Source of the DNA: Tribonema minus
Lineage: Eukaryota > Sar > Xanthophyceae > Tribonematales > Tribonemataceae
Length of the DNA stretch: 64,000 nt
NCBI GenBank assembly: GCA_017506865.1
Contig: JAFCMP010000527.1
Span: 62,001 to 126,000 of the forward strand
Direction of reading: 5' to 3'
Made by a program: the position numbers and the translations under genes. The notes beneath the pieces are model-generated. The model made no database searches and was not told the DNA's origin. It saw only the letters and a list, made by a program, of their open reading frames with translations. Positions 11,258 to 20,800 of this stretch are shown piece after piece. The first letter of the stretch is position 1. Every line of letters starts with the position of its first letter.

Positions 11258-14200
11258 TGGCCGCTGGGCCTGGTGCGCCAGTGAAAGCAGCCACCCGCCC
11301 CGTGAGCAGTGCCTCGCCAGGACTAGCTGGTGATTCAGAATCAGATGTGATGGAACCGGCATTCGCCCATCACCTGGCCAAGGTGTTCACGACGCTGCTT
11401 GTTGAGCCCGAACTGCTGCCGGAGCAATCGCAACGGCTTCTCCGCGCCGCGGCCCTCTCAGGCATAGGACAGAAGCGGCGTCCGATCGCCTGCTCCAGTG
11501 TCTGGCGCAGACTCCTCGGGTCCACAGCGGCACGGAGTGTCAAGGGCAAGATATCGGGGCTGCTGGCCTCCATGTCGCAGTTTGGCGTAGGATACCGGTC
11601 TGGCGTCGAGCATGTGGCAGCGCGCGCGCGCGTGTGGCACGAGCTGTATGGCACCACTATCCAACTGGACTGTGAGAACGCATTTAACAGTGTGGATCGC
11701 GCCGCCATTGTGCGGGGGCTTATGCTCTTCTGTCCGGAGCGGCTCCCGCACTTTGAGTCCGTATACTGTGGTGACACTGCCCCAGAGATGCGGGTGGAGG
11801 TGAACGGTGAAGCTCGCATTATCTGCTCCCACCTAGAATGCCAGCAAGGGGACCCTCTAGGGCCGCTGTACTTTGCAGTGGCAGCGGCCTTCCTACTCTT
11901 CTACCCTGATGGAGTGAATGCGACGCCCGGCAGTATGCCGGCCTACGGCCACAGCACAGCGGAAACGCCAGCCCCGCACTGCGCTTTCCTGGATGACCTC
12001 AACGTGCTGCAAGCTGCCTACTTCGACGATGCAGCGGCCGCTGGGGTGGCAGAGGTGATCCGCCGGCTGGCGGCAGGGGGCCTACGCGTTCGACCAGACA
12101 AGTCGCTGGCCATCGCCATGCGCGGCACAGTGTTTGATGAAGCGGCCAGAGCACGCCTGCGCGCCCTTGACATACCGTTTGTGGACACCACCATGCCAGA
12201 ATCCAGTCAGGGCTTTACGTCGGTCGGGGTACCGGTAGGGCACCCAGCCTATGTGCACGCTGCCATGAGCAAGCATCTTGTCGACGCAGGGACATGGCGA
12301 TTGTCGTGGCAGCTAGCTGGAATGGCGCGGCATCACCTACAGGCAGCACTGTTCATTCTACGCAGGTCACTGACGAAGCGCATGGGCTTCTTAGCTCGGG
12401 TCGTTGACACGGCTTTGAGTGAGACATGGTTGCACGCGTTTGACGGGTTCTGTGCATGGACGCTCGAACGCATGCTGCATCTGCACGGCTGCTCTACCGC
12501 GGCAGCCATGAAGTCAAACCTGCTGGCCGCCTGCACTGCTGGTGACAATGAGGAAGCCAGCAGTGGCAGCGTGCTGGTATTGCCGCGCTTGGGCCCGCCA
12601 GAACTCACGGACATCGCAGTGCCACTGCGGGCGTCACGGTTGCCGGAGCGACGAGGCGGTCTGGGCATGCCGCTTTTGGGGCTACTGGCACCAGCCGCAT
12701 ACACGGCCCAGGCATGCACAACACTGAGGCCGGCAATAATTCATGCCACTGTGGCAGCAGGGGCCCTGAGGCTCGGCACTGACGAACACGGCGCAGTCAC
12801 CTGGTCCGCGCAGCACTCATGCGCAATACGCGAGGACCAGGGACTGCCGCCAATCATCGAGGCCGTGCGACGCTCTACGCGAGCGCTGACAGCTGATGGC
12901 GGCGAAAAATCACGCACAGCTGTGGCCGAGCAGCTCCCAGCATCGTTGCTACGGTGGGCAGCAGATACGACGGCCGCAGCGTCGACGCTCCCCACTGCGG
13001 TGCAAGCGATCTACGCCGCAACTGCCGTCACGGAGACAGTGACCACTGAGCCAGCCCCACACACCCACGGCATTGTGCCTGGCGCCGAGGCGGCCGCTGC
13101 GGCGGCGACCGTACCTGGCCCTCAAGCCGCTGCCGCGGCTGCCCCTTCCACGCCCGCTAAAACACAAACTAGCGCGGAAGAAAGCAGCTGCAGCGGCGGG
13201 CAGGAGGACGACGACGACGACTGGGAGGCCTATGCTGACGAGATCTGCAGGAAGGTAGTGCCCCGCCGCCGGCGCGGTCACTTCACGCACGGACTACAAG
13301 CCGGCCTTTCAAATGTTCTTCGACGTCAATACGAGGATTGCCTGGTGGAGGACCTAGAGGCTGCCTCGGCTGGTGCCGTGGGCAAGCCGACGCAGGCTAT
13401 TGGTGACTCACGCGACACCAGCCGCCGCCGCCAACAGGCTAGCGCACGGGTCCTGGCGCAGCTGCGCAGCCAGCGTGCGTCCGGGGCAATGGCGTGGATG
13501 AGCGTGCCACCCACTGCCAATGACCGCCCGGGTGCGGCGCCCATGTCCAGTATGGCAGCAGCCACGATGATTTTGATTGCGATCTTCATAGACGGGTGGG
13601 GCATACAGGGCGAGGTGTGCCCATGGCGGTGCAGTGATGTGAGCCCCACCTCCACGCATGCGATCAGCTGCCCCAGCCAGCACATACGGGGGCACAACGC
13701 GACACACACTGCCCAAAAGCGGTGCCTGCAGCGCATCTTGAGACAGCACCATGTCTCTATTGTCCGCAATGAGGACGCTAGCGTCTTCAAGGTACCGGGG
13801 TATCGGGCGGACACAGTCATTGACCCAGGGTGTCTGCACTTTAGCAGTGCATACCGTAACAAGGGAATAGTGCTAGACACAAGTGTGCGCGCGCCCACAG
13901 CGAGCTCGTACCTGACAGGCAAAACAAATGCCTCGAACACGGACGGCTATGCTGCTGGGGTGGGGGAGGACGCGAAGGTCAAGCACCACACCGGCACCTT
14001 GACGTCATCTTGGGCTTTTGTGCCATTCATGCAGGAGTCGTACGGACGGCTGGGCAAGCAGACAAGCCTTTTTGTTAAGGAGTTGGCAATGCACTCAGCA
14101 CTGTGCTCAGGGGGGGGGAAGGCAGATGTGTTACGCAAGGCCGGGTTAGCTAAGCGTCAGATCCTCATTGAGCTGAGCATATCGCTGGCGCGGGAGTTGG

Positions 14201-14292
14201 CGGAGCGCGTCATGGCGTACACACGTGGAGCGCGAATGCTGGGCTGTGTTGCGGCGCCGGTATCCAAGCTCCTAGGGCACAGCGCAGACTAG
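11050..14292 (+). CDS. Retroelement reverse transcriptase with C-terminal restriction-like endonuclease
   Basis: About 1080 codons, open from 10963, beginning without an ATG and ending at TAG 14290-14292. Reverse-transcriptase motifs appear in order: GKAGGLDGLRYEHL, QKRRPIACSSVW, motif A IQLDCENAFNS, motif B QQGDPLGPLYFA, motif C AFLDDLNV, motif D GGLRVRPDKS, motif E GFTSVGVPVG. The catalytic aspartates of A and C are present. After an Ala-rich, acidic linker (DDDDDWEAY) comes a CCHC-type motif (CPWRC...HAISC) and then a restriction-like endonuclease core: GYRADTVIDPG followed by IVLDTSVRAP. The tail (FVPFMQESYG...) matches the usual end of such proteins. This frame is -1 relative to the upstream ORF, so it is translated either by frameshifting or not at all. 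Confidence 0.9.
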   Translation: MATTTGPAGSGSPVFESGQAHDHSDRPEDAASAAGRRLEVEAADILSTLSAAGAGKAGGLDGLRYEHLLMAAGPGAPVKAATRPVSSASPGLAGDSESDVMEPAFAHHLAKVFTTLLVEPELLPEQSQRLLRAAALSGIGQKRRPIACSSVWRRLLGSTAARSVKGKISGLLASMSQFGVGYRSGVEHVAARARVWHELYGTTIQLDCENAFNSVDRAAIVRGLMLFCPERLPHFESVYCGDTAPEMRVEVNGEARIICSHLECQQGDPLGPLYFAVAAAFLLFYPDGVNATPGSMPAYGHSTAETPAPHCAFLDDLNVLQAAYFDDAAAAGVAEVIRRLAAGGLRVRPDKSLAIAMRGTVFDEAARARLRALDIPFVDTTMPESSQGFTSVGVPVGHPAYVHAAMSKHLVDAGTWRLSWQLAGMARHHLQAALFILRRSLTKRMGFLARVVDTALSETWLHAFDGFCAWTLERMLHLHGCSTAAAMKSNLLAACTAGDNEEASSGSVLVLPRLGPPELTDIAVPLRASRLPERRGGLGMPLLGLLAPAAYTAQACTTLRPAIIHATVAAGALRLGTDEHGAVTWSAQHSCAIREDQGLPPIIEAVRRSTRALTADGGEKSRTAVAEQLPASLLRWAADTTAAASTLPTAVQAIYAATAVTETVTTEPAPHTHGIVPGAEAAAAAATVPGPQAAAAAAPSTPAKTQTSAEESSCSGGQEDDDDDWEAYADEICRKVVPRRRRGHFTHGLQAGLSNVLRRQYEDCLVEDLEAASAGAVGKPTQAIGDSRDTSRRRQQASARVLAQLRSQRASGAMAWMSVPPTANDRPGAAPMSSMAAATMILIAIFIDGWGIQGEVCPWRCSDVSPTSTHAISCPSQHIRGHNATHTAQKRCLQRILRQHHVSIVRNEDASVFKVPGYRADTVIDPGCLHFSSAYRNKGIVLDTSVRAPTASSYLTGKTNASNTDGYAAGVGEDAKVKHHTGTLTSSWAFVPFMQESYGRLGKQTSLFVKELAMHSALCSGGGKADVLRKAGLAKRQILIELSISLARELAERVMAYTRGARMLGCVAAPVSKLLGHSAD

Positions 14293-14889
14293 GCTGCTGC
14301 GTTGACGCAAGCTTTTCGATTGCATAGGCAACCCGGCCTCCCTTGGGCCTTTATAAATACAAGTCCATACGTACTTATAAGGCTCACATACATGCAACAC
14401 AAGCAATGGAGCAGACTCAGCCCTGACCTTGAAATTACCTGCATGAACTGCCACTGATGCGCACAAGCGCAACTTACACACAATGCAACATGGGCGCGCA
14501 TACACACTCGCTGCTGGACTGCCAGCCTGAGGGTGCACTTCCACTGATGCAAAGCATTGGCAAGCACGTCTCAACCCATGGCATACTTCTAGTAGACACT
14601 CAGTGGGGCACATGGCTTGCATGCATGGCAATTGCCTTAAGGGCAGCGACTGATTCATGAGATTTGCATTTGGGAGAGGAACAGGCAAGCTGCCGCAAAC
14701 ACAAGTATTGAAACACTTAATGCTGCAATGTGTTGGCGCAATCGTGGTCAATTTCTTGCTCGCGCTTCATTGTCAAAGCAGCATCAGATGCGGCTGCACC
14801 ACTAGAATGCTGCAGTACCTGAGGTGCCCATTGAATATCCAACTGAATGAAGCACATCGGCTTGCTGCAACAACTCTGCTAGCAACTTA
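14293..14889. other. Region between retroelement and PPR gene, tail to tail
   Basis: It holds the unplaced 3' end of the retroelement and the 3' flank of the PPR gene. A TGTAA motif on the minus strand (14474-14478) lies about 410 bases past the PPR stop; TGTAA is the usual poly(A) signal in chlorophycean algae. No coding sequence recognised. Confidence 0.4.
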
Positions 14890-16446
14890 CTAATAGCTGA
14901 GCATCTCCACCTTCCACAAACCGTTCGACCTTGGATCTGGTGACACCTGTGCACCTGCATCATGCATGATTGCGACGACCAGCTTTGCAGCTGCACGCTG
15001 CCTGGGATTGAAAGCCCCTGTGAAAATGTACCTGATGGCAGGCGGCGACATCTGTCTTAGCTCACGCACCGCTGCGCGCAGCGCCGTGTGCGCCAACCCC
15101 ACATTGCAGCGACTGAGGTCCAGCGCTGAGCTGTGTGGCTGGCGCAGCACGGAGGTTTTGTTGAAGTTCAAAACGAACACCCCCCTGTCGGTCCTCCGCA
15201 TGACCTTGTAGAGGACGATGGCGCCTGCTGCCTCTGCGTCTCGCCACAGCGCATCCGCTGCGTCCGCATCGCCCGCCTCGTGCGCCAAGTCTATGGCCAT
15301 GTGCCACGTGGTCATGGTTGGGATGAGGCCCAGGGAGACCCAACGCTGCAGCCAGCGCTGCGTGCGTGGCACATCCCCCAGGCGCACACAACACCTCACC
15401 ATGGCCTGAACCATGTTTGGCTGAGCATAGCCTTCCTGAACAGCCGCCTCTAGCGCGTCCTCCAAGAGCAGCAAGTGCCCGCCGGTGGCATAGCCGTTCA
15501 TGACCTCATAGCGGCATTGGAGCGTCACCTTGACACCCGTTGTCTGCATTTCCGACATTAGCATCTCTATCTTGCTGCGGTCGGCGAGAACGGCATGAGC
15601 CCCCAGCAGGCTGGAGAAGTCCCTGCATTGAGCTTGAGCTTGCGGTTCGCCATTTCCGCAACCTTTGTTATTGCTAGCTCTGGCTTGCCCCCGACAACAA
15701 GCACGCCAAGCACTTGGTTCCATGTTTGCACGGTGACCAGATGGGGGTAGTTGGCCTCCATCTCAGCGAAGCGGTCAAGCGCGCGCTGCCAGTCTCGTGA
15801 GTGCCAGCAAGCTTGAAAAGCTGCTGAAAATGTGCCTATATTGGCAGCCACGCCTGCCTCCTTCATTTCGCGCAGCACCTGGTCAGCGTGCTGCATGGCA
15901 TGCTTACCACCGCACGCACGGAGCGCAAAGTTGTATGCAGGTGTGTCTGGGGGCGTACTGCTCTGCCTCATGAGTGCTCGCACACTTGCTGCAGCTGGCC
16001 TATTTCTTCTTTCGACCAAAACGCCTAGAATGAGATAGAAAAGTTGCAAGCTGGGCTGGTGCCCGCCTCGCTCAATGGATGTGCTGACAACAGATATGGC
16101 GGCACCAACATGGCCGGCCTTGACCAGGGCTTCCACATGGTCACTCCAGTCTTGCATGGTTGCAATACCGGCTGTGTCGCCGTCGCCCTTGCTGCTGCTG
16201 CTGCTGCTGCTGCGGGTGCTGCTGCTGCTTGTGCCGTTGTTGCTGCCCCGCTCCGGTTTCGACCTCCTTTGCTTCCTGAAGTTGCTGTTGTCCCTGCTGC
16301 ACCAGACCGGCTCTGTCGTTTGGCATCACAGGACCAGCGAAGCGCCACAGCGGCGTGCTGGACAAACCACGCTGTTGCAGTGAACGCCAAGCAGCATATC
16401 CGGCAGATGTTTTCATCTGTGCGCCAGCACGCCATCCCCGCCACAT
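14890..16446 (-). pseudogene. PPR-SMR protein, organelle-targeted, with two frame breaks
   Basis: Pentatricopeptide-repeat proteins bind organellar RNA. Three frames line up. 16446-about 16200 encodes a presequence-like start (MWRGWRAGAQMK, ...RGLSSTPLWRF) and a Gln-rich stretch. About 16200-15615 encodes PPR helices (YNFALRACGG, TFSAAFQACWHSRDW, TWNQVLGVLVV). About 15625-14890 encodes further repeats and a C-terminal SMR-like domain (LDLSRCNVG, YIFTGAFN, PDPRSNGLWKVEM). Frame 1 to frame 2 changes within or near the CAG repeat at 16187-16230; frame 2 to frame 3 changes near 15620-15630 and is explained by one missing base. No plausible intron fits either site. Either the assembly has two indels in an intact gene of about 515 codons, or this is a recent pseudogene. 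The intact domains on both sides make error, or very recent decay, likely. Confidence 0.8.
16187..16230 (-). repeat. CAG trinucleotide repeat at the PPR frame break
   Basis: A run of CAG units interrupted by CACCCG (minus strand). One phase gives polyglutamine, continuous with the presequence frame; the next gives polyserine, continuous with the PPR frame. A one-base length difference here would rejoin the two frames. Confidence 0.85.
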
Positions 16447-16511
16447 GCTCGCCTGCGCTACCCGCCACAGCTAACCTGGTCCAGCGCGTGGGGGCTTGAA
16501 CTTGTGGTGTG

Positions 16512-16722
16512 ATCGAACGAGGGTTGAACTACGTGAAAACACTGTGACTGTCGCCTGATGTGCCCCACTTTCCTCGAGATCTCTACAGTTTTCCTGTTGC
16601 ACATCTAATATCACATGATTGGTCGAACGAGGGTTGAACTACGTGAAAAGTGACTCTCGCCAGATTTGCCCCATTTTTCTCTACAGTTTTTCTGTTGCAC
16701 ATCTACATAATATCACATGATT
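16512..16722. repeat. Tandem duplication of about 105 bp upstream of the PPR gene
   Basis: Two adjacent copies, 16512-16619 and 16622-16722, share TCGAACGAGGGTTGAACTAC, then GTGAAAA, a TTTGCCCCA/TGTGCCCCA block, CTACAGTTTT, CTGTTGCACATCTA and ATATCACATGATT. They differ by small indels. They sit 66-276 bases upstream of the presumed PPR start and so in its promoter region. Confidence 0.9.
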
Positions 16723-17812
16723 ACATGAATTACATGAGGCACATCCACATAGATGCTGGTATTGAAGGCTGAATTGCCGAATTCCGCAAGTCAGCATACA
16801 GAGGCTCTCCATGTAACTGTTGCAGGTTGCTCCTGCCAGAAAACAAAAGCAACACGACGTGCCTGACACAGTTGAAACAGCTGACTGTAAATTGAAGACG
16901 GATGACAATTGCACCGTCACAAATTGCTCCATCAAGATCTCGCAAGCACGGTTGCCCTTCACTCTGACTACGGAAAGTTGGCTTTGGTGTCCAAGGAGCG
17001 CTCGAGCCAATGTTTGCAGTGTGGGTATGCGTACGCGCGTATCACTGACAAGCTAGCTTAGTAGAGCAAATTGTACATACAAGCGAGTCTCATGAGTGCT
17101 TGCATTTCCCTTGCTGAGCGCAAGCTACACAGACGCATTGCGTTTCAGAGGCACAAACTGACAAGTGCCTCAGCTTCAGAGCTTCACTACAGTAAACACA
17201 CCTGAAGTGTAGCAGAAATCAAAGCCGAACGATGGCAGGTGCAACAAAATAGCTGCAAGTGTTCTCGACGTCATTGACGTTGACAACATGCGAACACTGA
17301 ATGACAAAGCGCGGCAGGCATAAGCACAACAACTTGAAGATGAGGCTGGAAGTGCCATTCTGCAGCTGACCCGAAATCACCATCAGCCTTGGTGTCACTG
17401 CTTGCAGTTCAGGCTAATGCCCCCTCCCCCCCGTAAAAGGGTTAAAAGCAGTGCACAGGAGGATAGCCCCTGCCACAACTCAGTAAATTCTGGCTCAGTC
17501 GCTGAGGGCATCCCCTGCCACTATTGTAGGAACCAGCGGCGACCCGCAAGCGACCCTCGATAACGTATGTTGCTTTCGACGCAGCAAACAGAATTGACTC
17601 CAAGGGTACACGATAACAGCACCAATGCTGTTGCAGGAATGCATGCAGCCATGCCTATCAGTAGACTGTGAGCGCCATAAAACCACCGCTTTTGACTCTG
17701 CACCTATCGCTGACTCGCAGATCATGCAGCACCACAGCAACAGCCGCGATCGCCAGCTGCCAGGGCTCACGGCTGCACTCAATTATGGCCGCTGGTGTGA
17801 TAGCGCGTGGCC
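16723..17812. other. Region between PPR and PEPC genes
   Basis: It contains the distal 5' flank of the PPR gene and the 3' flank of PEPC. I recognise no gene, RNA or repeat beyond short C-runs near 17420-17433. Confidence 0.4.
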
Positions 17813-20800
17813 TTAGCCAGTGTTGCGCATGCCGGCGCTGATGCCATTGATGGTGAGAACCAGAGCATCCTCCAGCAGGTGCTTCTCCTCGTCGTTGGCG
17901 TAGTCCTCAGTGCGCAGCTTGCGGAGCACTGCATGCACGCATACATTCGCACAACACAGTGGGAGGCATCAGTACTTGACGGTCTGAGGTCAACATGTGA
18001 TTAATGCTGTATGGTGCGCTTGTCGTGTACCAAGTAGCAGTATTCTCGCCCAGGGGCCAAGCCTTGTGAGGCCAGAAACTGCCAGTCTATCCAGTGCGCT
18101 GCAAGCAATGCTACCAGTTGCGCTACTGCCAGCAACTGTTCCACAGCCTCAGCTCGCCCAGCTTGCGAACAGAGTGCGCGGTGGGCCAAGCCCACATGGC
18201 AGGCAGCACGTGGCCTTTCAAGCGCGCAGGCGGCGCTGTATGTCAGATGCATCAATTGCTTGCCCTGTGCATTCGACCGCATGTGCGCAGCTTCATGGCA
18301 GCAGTGACGACAATGGGAGGCTGAATGGCGTGAGGCTCACGATCAGCCATGGCACTGGTTGTCTGGGCACGCTCAACGGACAGAACCACAAGCTTAACCT
18401 TCCCTTCCTCCATGTGTTTCTCTTGGGGTGCACTGCACGTTCTCCATGCACTTCAGCGCAGTGTTTGCATGTATGCACGCATGTATTTGCAGGTGCATGG
18501 GGGGCATGTACGTATGTGCACTCACATGCTGCCTGCATGATGTTCAGCGGGTCCACGTAGGGGTTCCTCAGCAGCAGCTGCCACTGAAGCATGATGTTCT
18601 GCGTGTGCAAACACGCCAATACACGCATGAAAGAGCAATCAGTATTGGCAGGTCTCTACTACTGTTGCAGCAAGCTGTCAATAGGGCAGCGCCAACAGCA
18701 AAAAGGCAAGCACACTGGGGAAGAACAGGATATTGGCAAGCATATCTGGTTGGAGAATTGCTGGGTCCATAAATGCAATGGTCACATTGACACTACAACT
18801 TGACCTAGCCATTACGTTAGCGCTGCACAGCGAACCTTGAACCATCAGCCACTGCAAGCACTATTGTGATGCTGCTGCTCTTCCTTCATCAGCCTGCATC
18901 TCTCTGTGGTGGAGTGTGTTGCTGGGCCTTTGCATATTTTAAATTCTTTGTGTTGCTGGGCCTTTGCATATGTTGATACTTCTGAAGTAATACAAAGAGC
19001 AGTTGTGCGCCATGATTGAGAACGTGAAGCCTCTTGCATCGCTTTTGATAAACAGGTGACAATGTGGTGACATCAACAAGGTTGCGATCGTCAAACGTCA
19101 AAAGTGCAAGTGAATGCAATAATGTCACACCAACAACAAATAGGTACCATGCAACAGACTACACAATTGCTTGGCTTGAGGTGGAATGTGCTCTAAAGGC
19201 ATCCAGTCATGCACACCTTTTCAATCAGGGTGGTGTTGCCAGAGACAGCCAGAACAGCGTCCACTGTGGCAGCCATATCCCGCCTCAGTTCCTGTAAACA
19301 AGTAGTAAGGAGTGCAAGGGACGACATGAGTAAGTAAAATGTAACTACACTTGCTTCTGTTCCATGGCAGATCGAAACAGGTTTTGTCAACGAACAGGTC
19401 ATGCCTTGAGGCAATGCGGCTTGACGTTGACCTTTGATGAATACATACATACGTGCTGTATGTATGTATCGCACGTCAGCAAAGACAAGATGAAATCAAG
19501 ATGCGGTAGCATGAAGGATAACGTGTGTCTGGTCGATCACATCGCCCGCAGACAACAGGCTTTGTACGGCGAACAAGTCACATGAGCTGGTGAGTGTCCC
19601 AACAAACCAATTTCTGCATTTATGGACGACAGTTCAGATGGTTATTCACCTCTCTGTTAGTTGCTGCAGCGCTTTAGGATAGGGCAGGGCTCGACTTAAT
19701 CAATTCAACTGAATGCTCACATCACGATGCTCTCCAAACAAGCAGATGGAGGCGTTGAAATCGGCATTGACCCACTACAAGGTTTCAACTGGGATATTGT
19801 AACATAATATGGGACAATGATGCGCAGTGTCAGACAAAATTGCCTTGTGAGGTCACAACGATGACCATGCAGTCAAAGTCTGGGCAAACGGCAAAGGGAC
19901 ACTGGTCTCTACTAGCATATGCGAGACAAACAAAAAAAAAAGGCCCGCGGCGTTGTAAATGTTAGCAATGGCACCTACTGCGCCATGTCTCACTCGTGCT
20001 CTTTGTTCAAGAAGTAGTATACCAATGTACTGTTTTGTTCAAGAAGGAATATACCAATGTACTGTTTGTGTACTGACCTCGCCCAGTTTCTTCTCGTCTG
20101 GCGTGTGCACCAGTTGGTCGTCGTAAATCGCCGCAATAGATGGTGAGGCCTTGGCCAGGATCATCTCAAACAAGTCAATGTTGGTGCGGAAGAAGGGCCA
20201 CTGGGCATACATTTCCTGCAGGGTTGCCTGGTTGCGAGGAAGTTGAGGAGAAAAATCATTGTTAACGAACAGGTGGGTATTGTACAAGCCTTGATAGGGT
20301 CAGGTCGAGCATGCAGCTGACAGTACACCACAAATTACTGTCCAGGCTTGATTGCTGTGGCATGAGCACGCAAGATGAGCACTCGTCAGCTGCCACACAT
20401 GCAATGTCGTGCTTTAAGGTCAAAGCTTACTACTTGTCAGTTCATGCTTCGTGGAAGTACAATGTCCTGGGTTAGGGTTAGAATTAGCCATGGCCGCTGT
20501 GTGCAGCACTGTGTGAAGCATCCTTGCCATAACACTCAACGCAGGTTGTGCAAGCTCCCATGCAGCACTCAGCACAGAGGCTTTCTCATGACACCGATTG
20601 CCTACCCGCGCGCCTTGTGTCGATGTTGGTCACAGCGTTCAGCGCATTGCATGAGAGGTATCAGTTCAATTTCTATTGTTGAACCTGCATATGAGTTTAT
20701 TGCACTCGTGTGGCTGCCTGAATCATGGGTACGTATCAGGCAGCCTGATACATGCCCATGTTGATGACAGCGCTCACAACGTCACTGACGCAGCCATGCC

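Larger units (their letters stand above)
9473..14292 (+). mobile_element. Non-LTR retrotransposon, RT plus restriction-like endonuclease type
   Basis: This is the coding body of a LINE-like element that would copy itself by target-primed reverse transcription. Two overlapping frames cover an N-terminal nucleic-acid-binding region, a reverse transcriptase, a CCHC motif and a C-terminal restriction-like endonuclease. No apurinic-type endonuclease, integrase, tyrosine recombinase or GIY-YIG domain is visible, which places it with the restriction-like-endonuclease (R2-like, early-branching) non-LTR elements by domain order. The sequence is more GC-rich than its surroundings and contains no introns. 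I could not identify a poly(A) tail, target-site duplication or exact ends. Catalytic residues look intact, but the reading frame is split once. Confidence 0.88.

Noticed and set aside
20375..20764. 129-codon open frame inside PEPC intron 21
   Set aside because: Cys/His/Arg-rich composition typical of out-of-frame or intron reading; lies between two well-supported PEPC exons.
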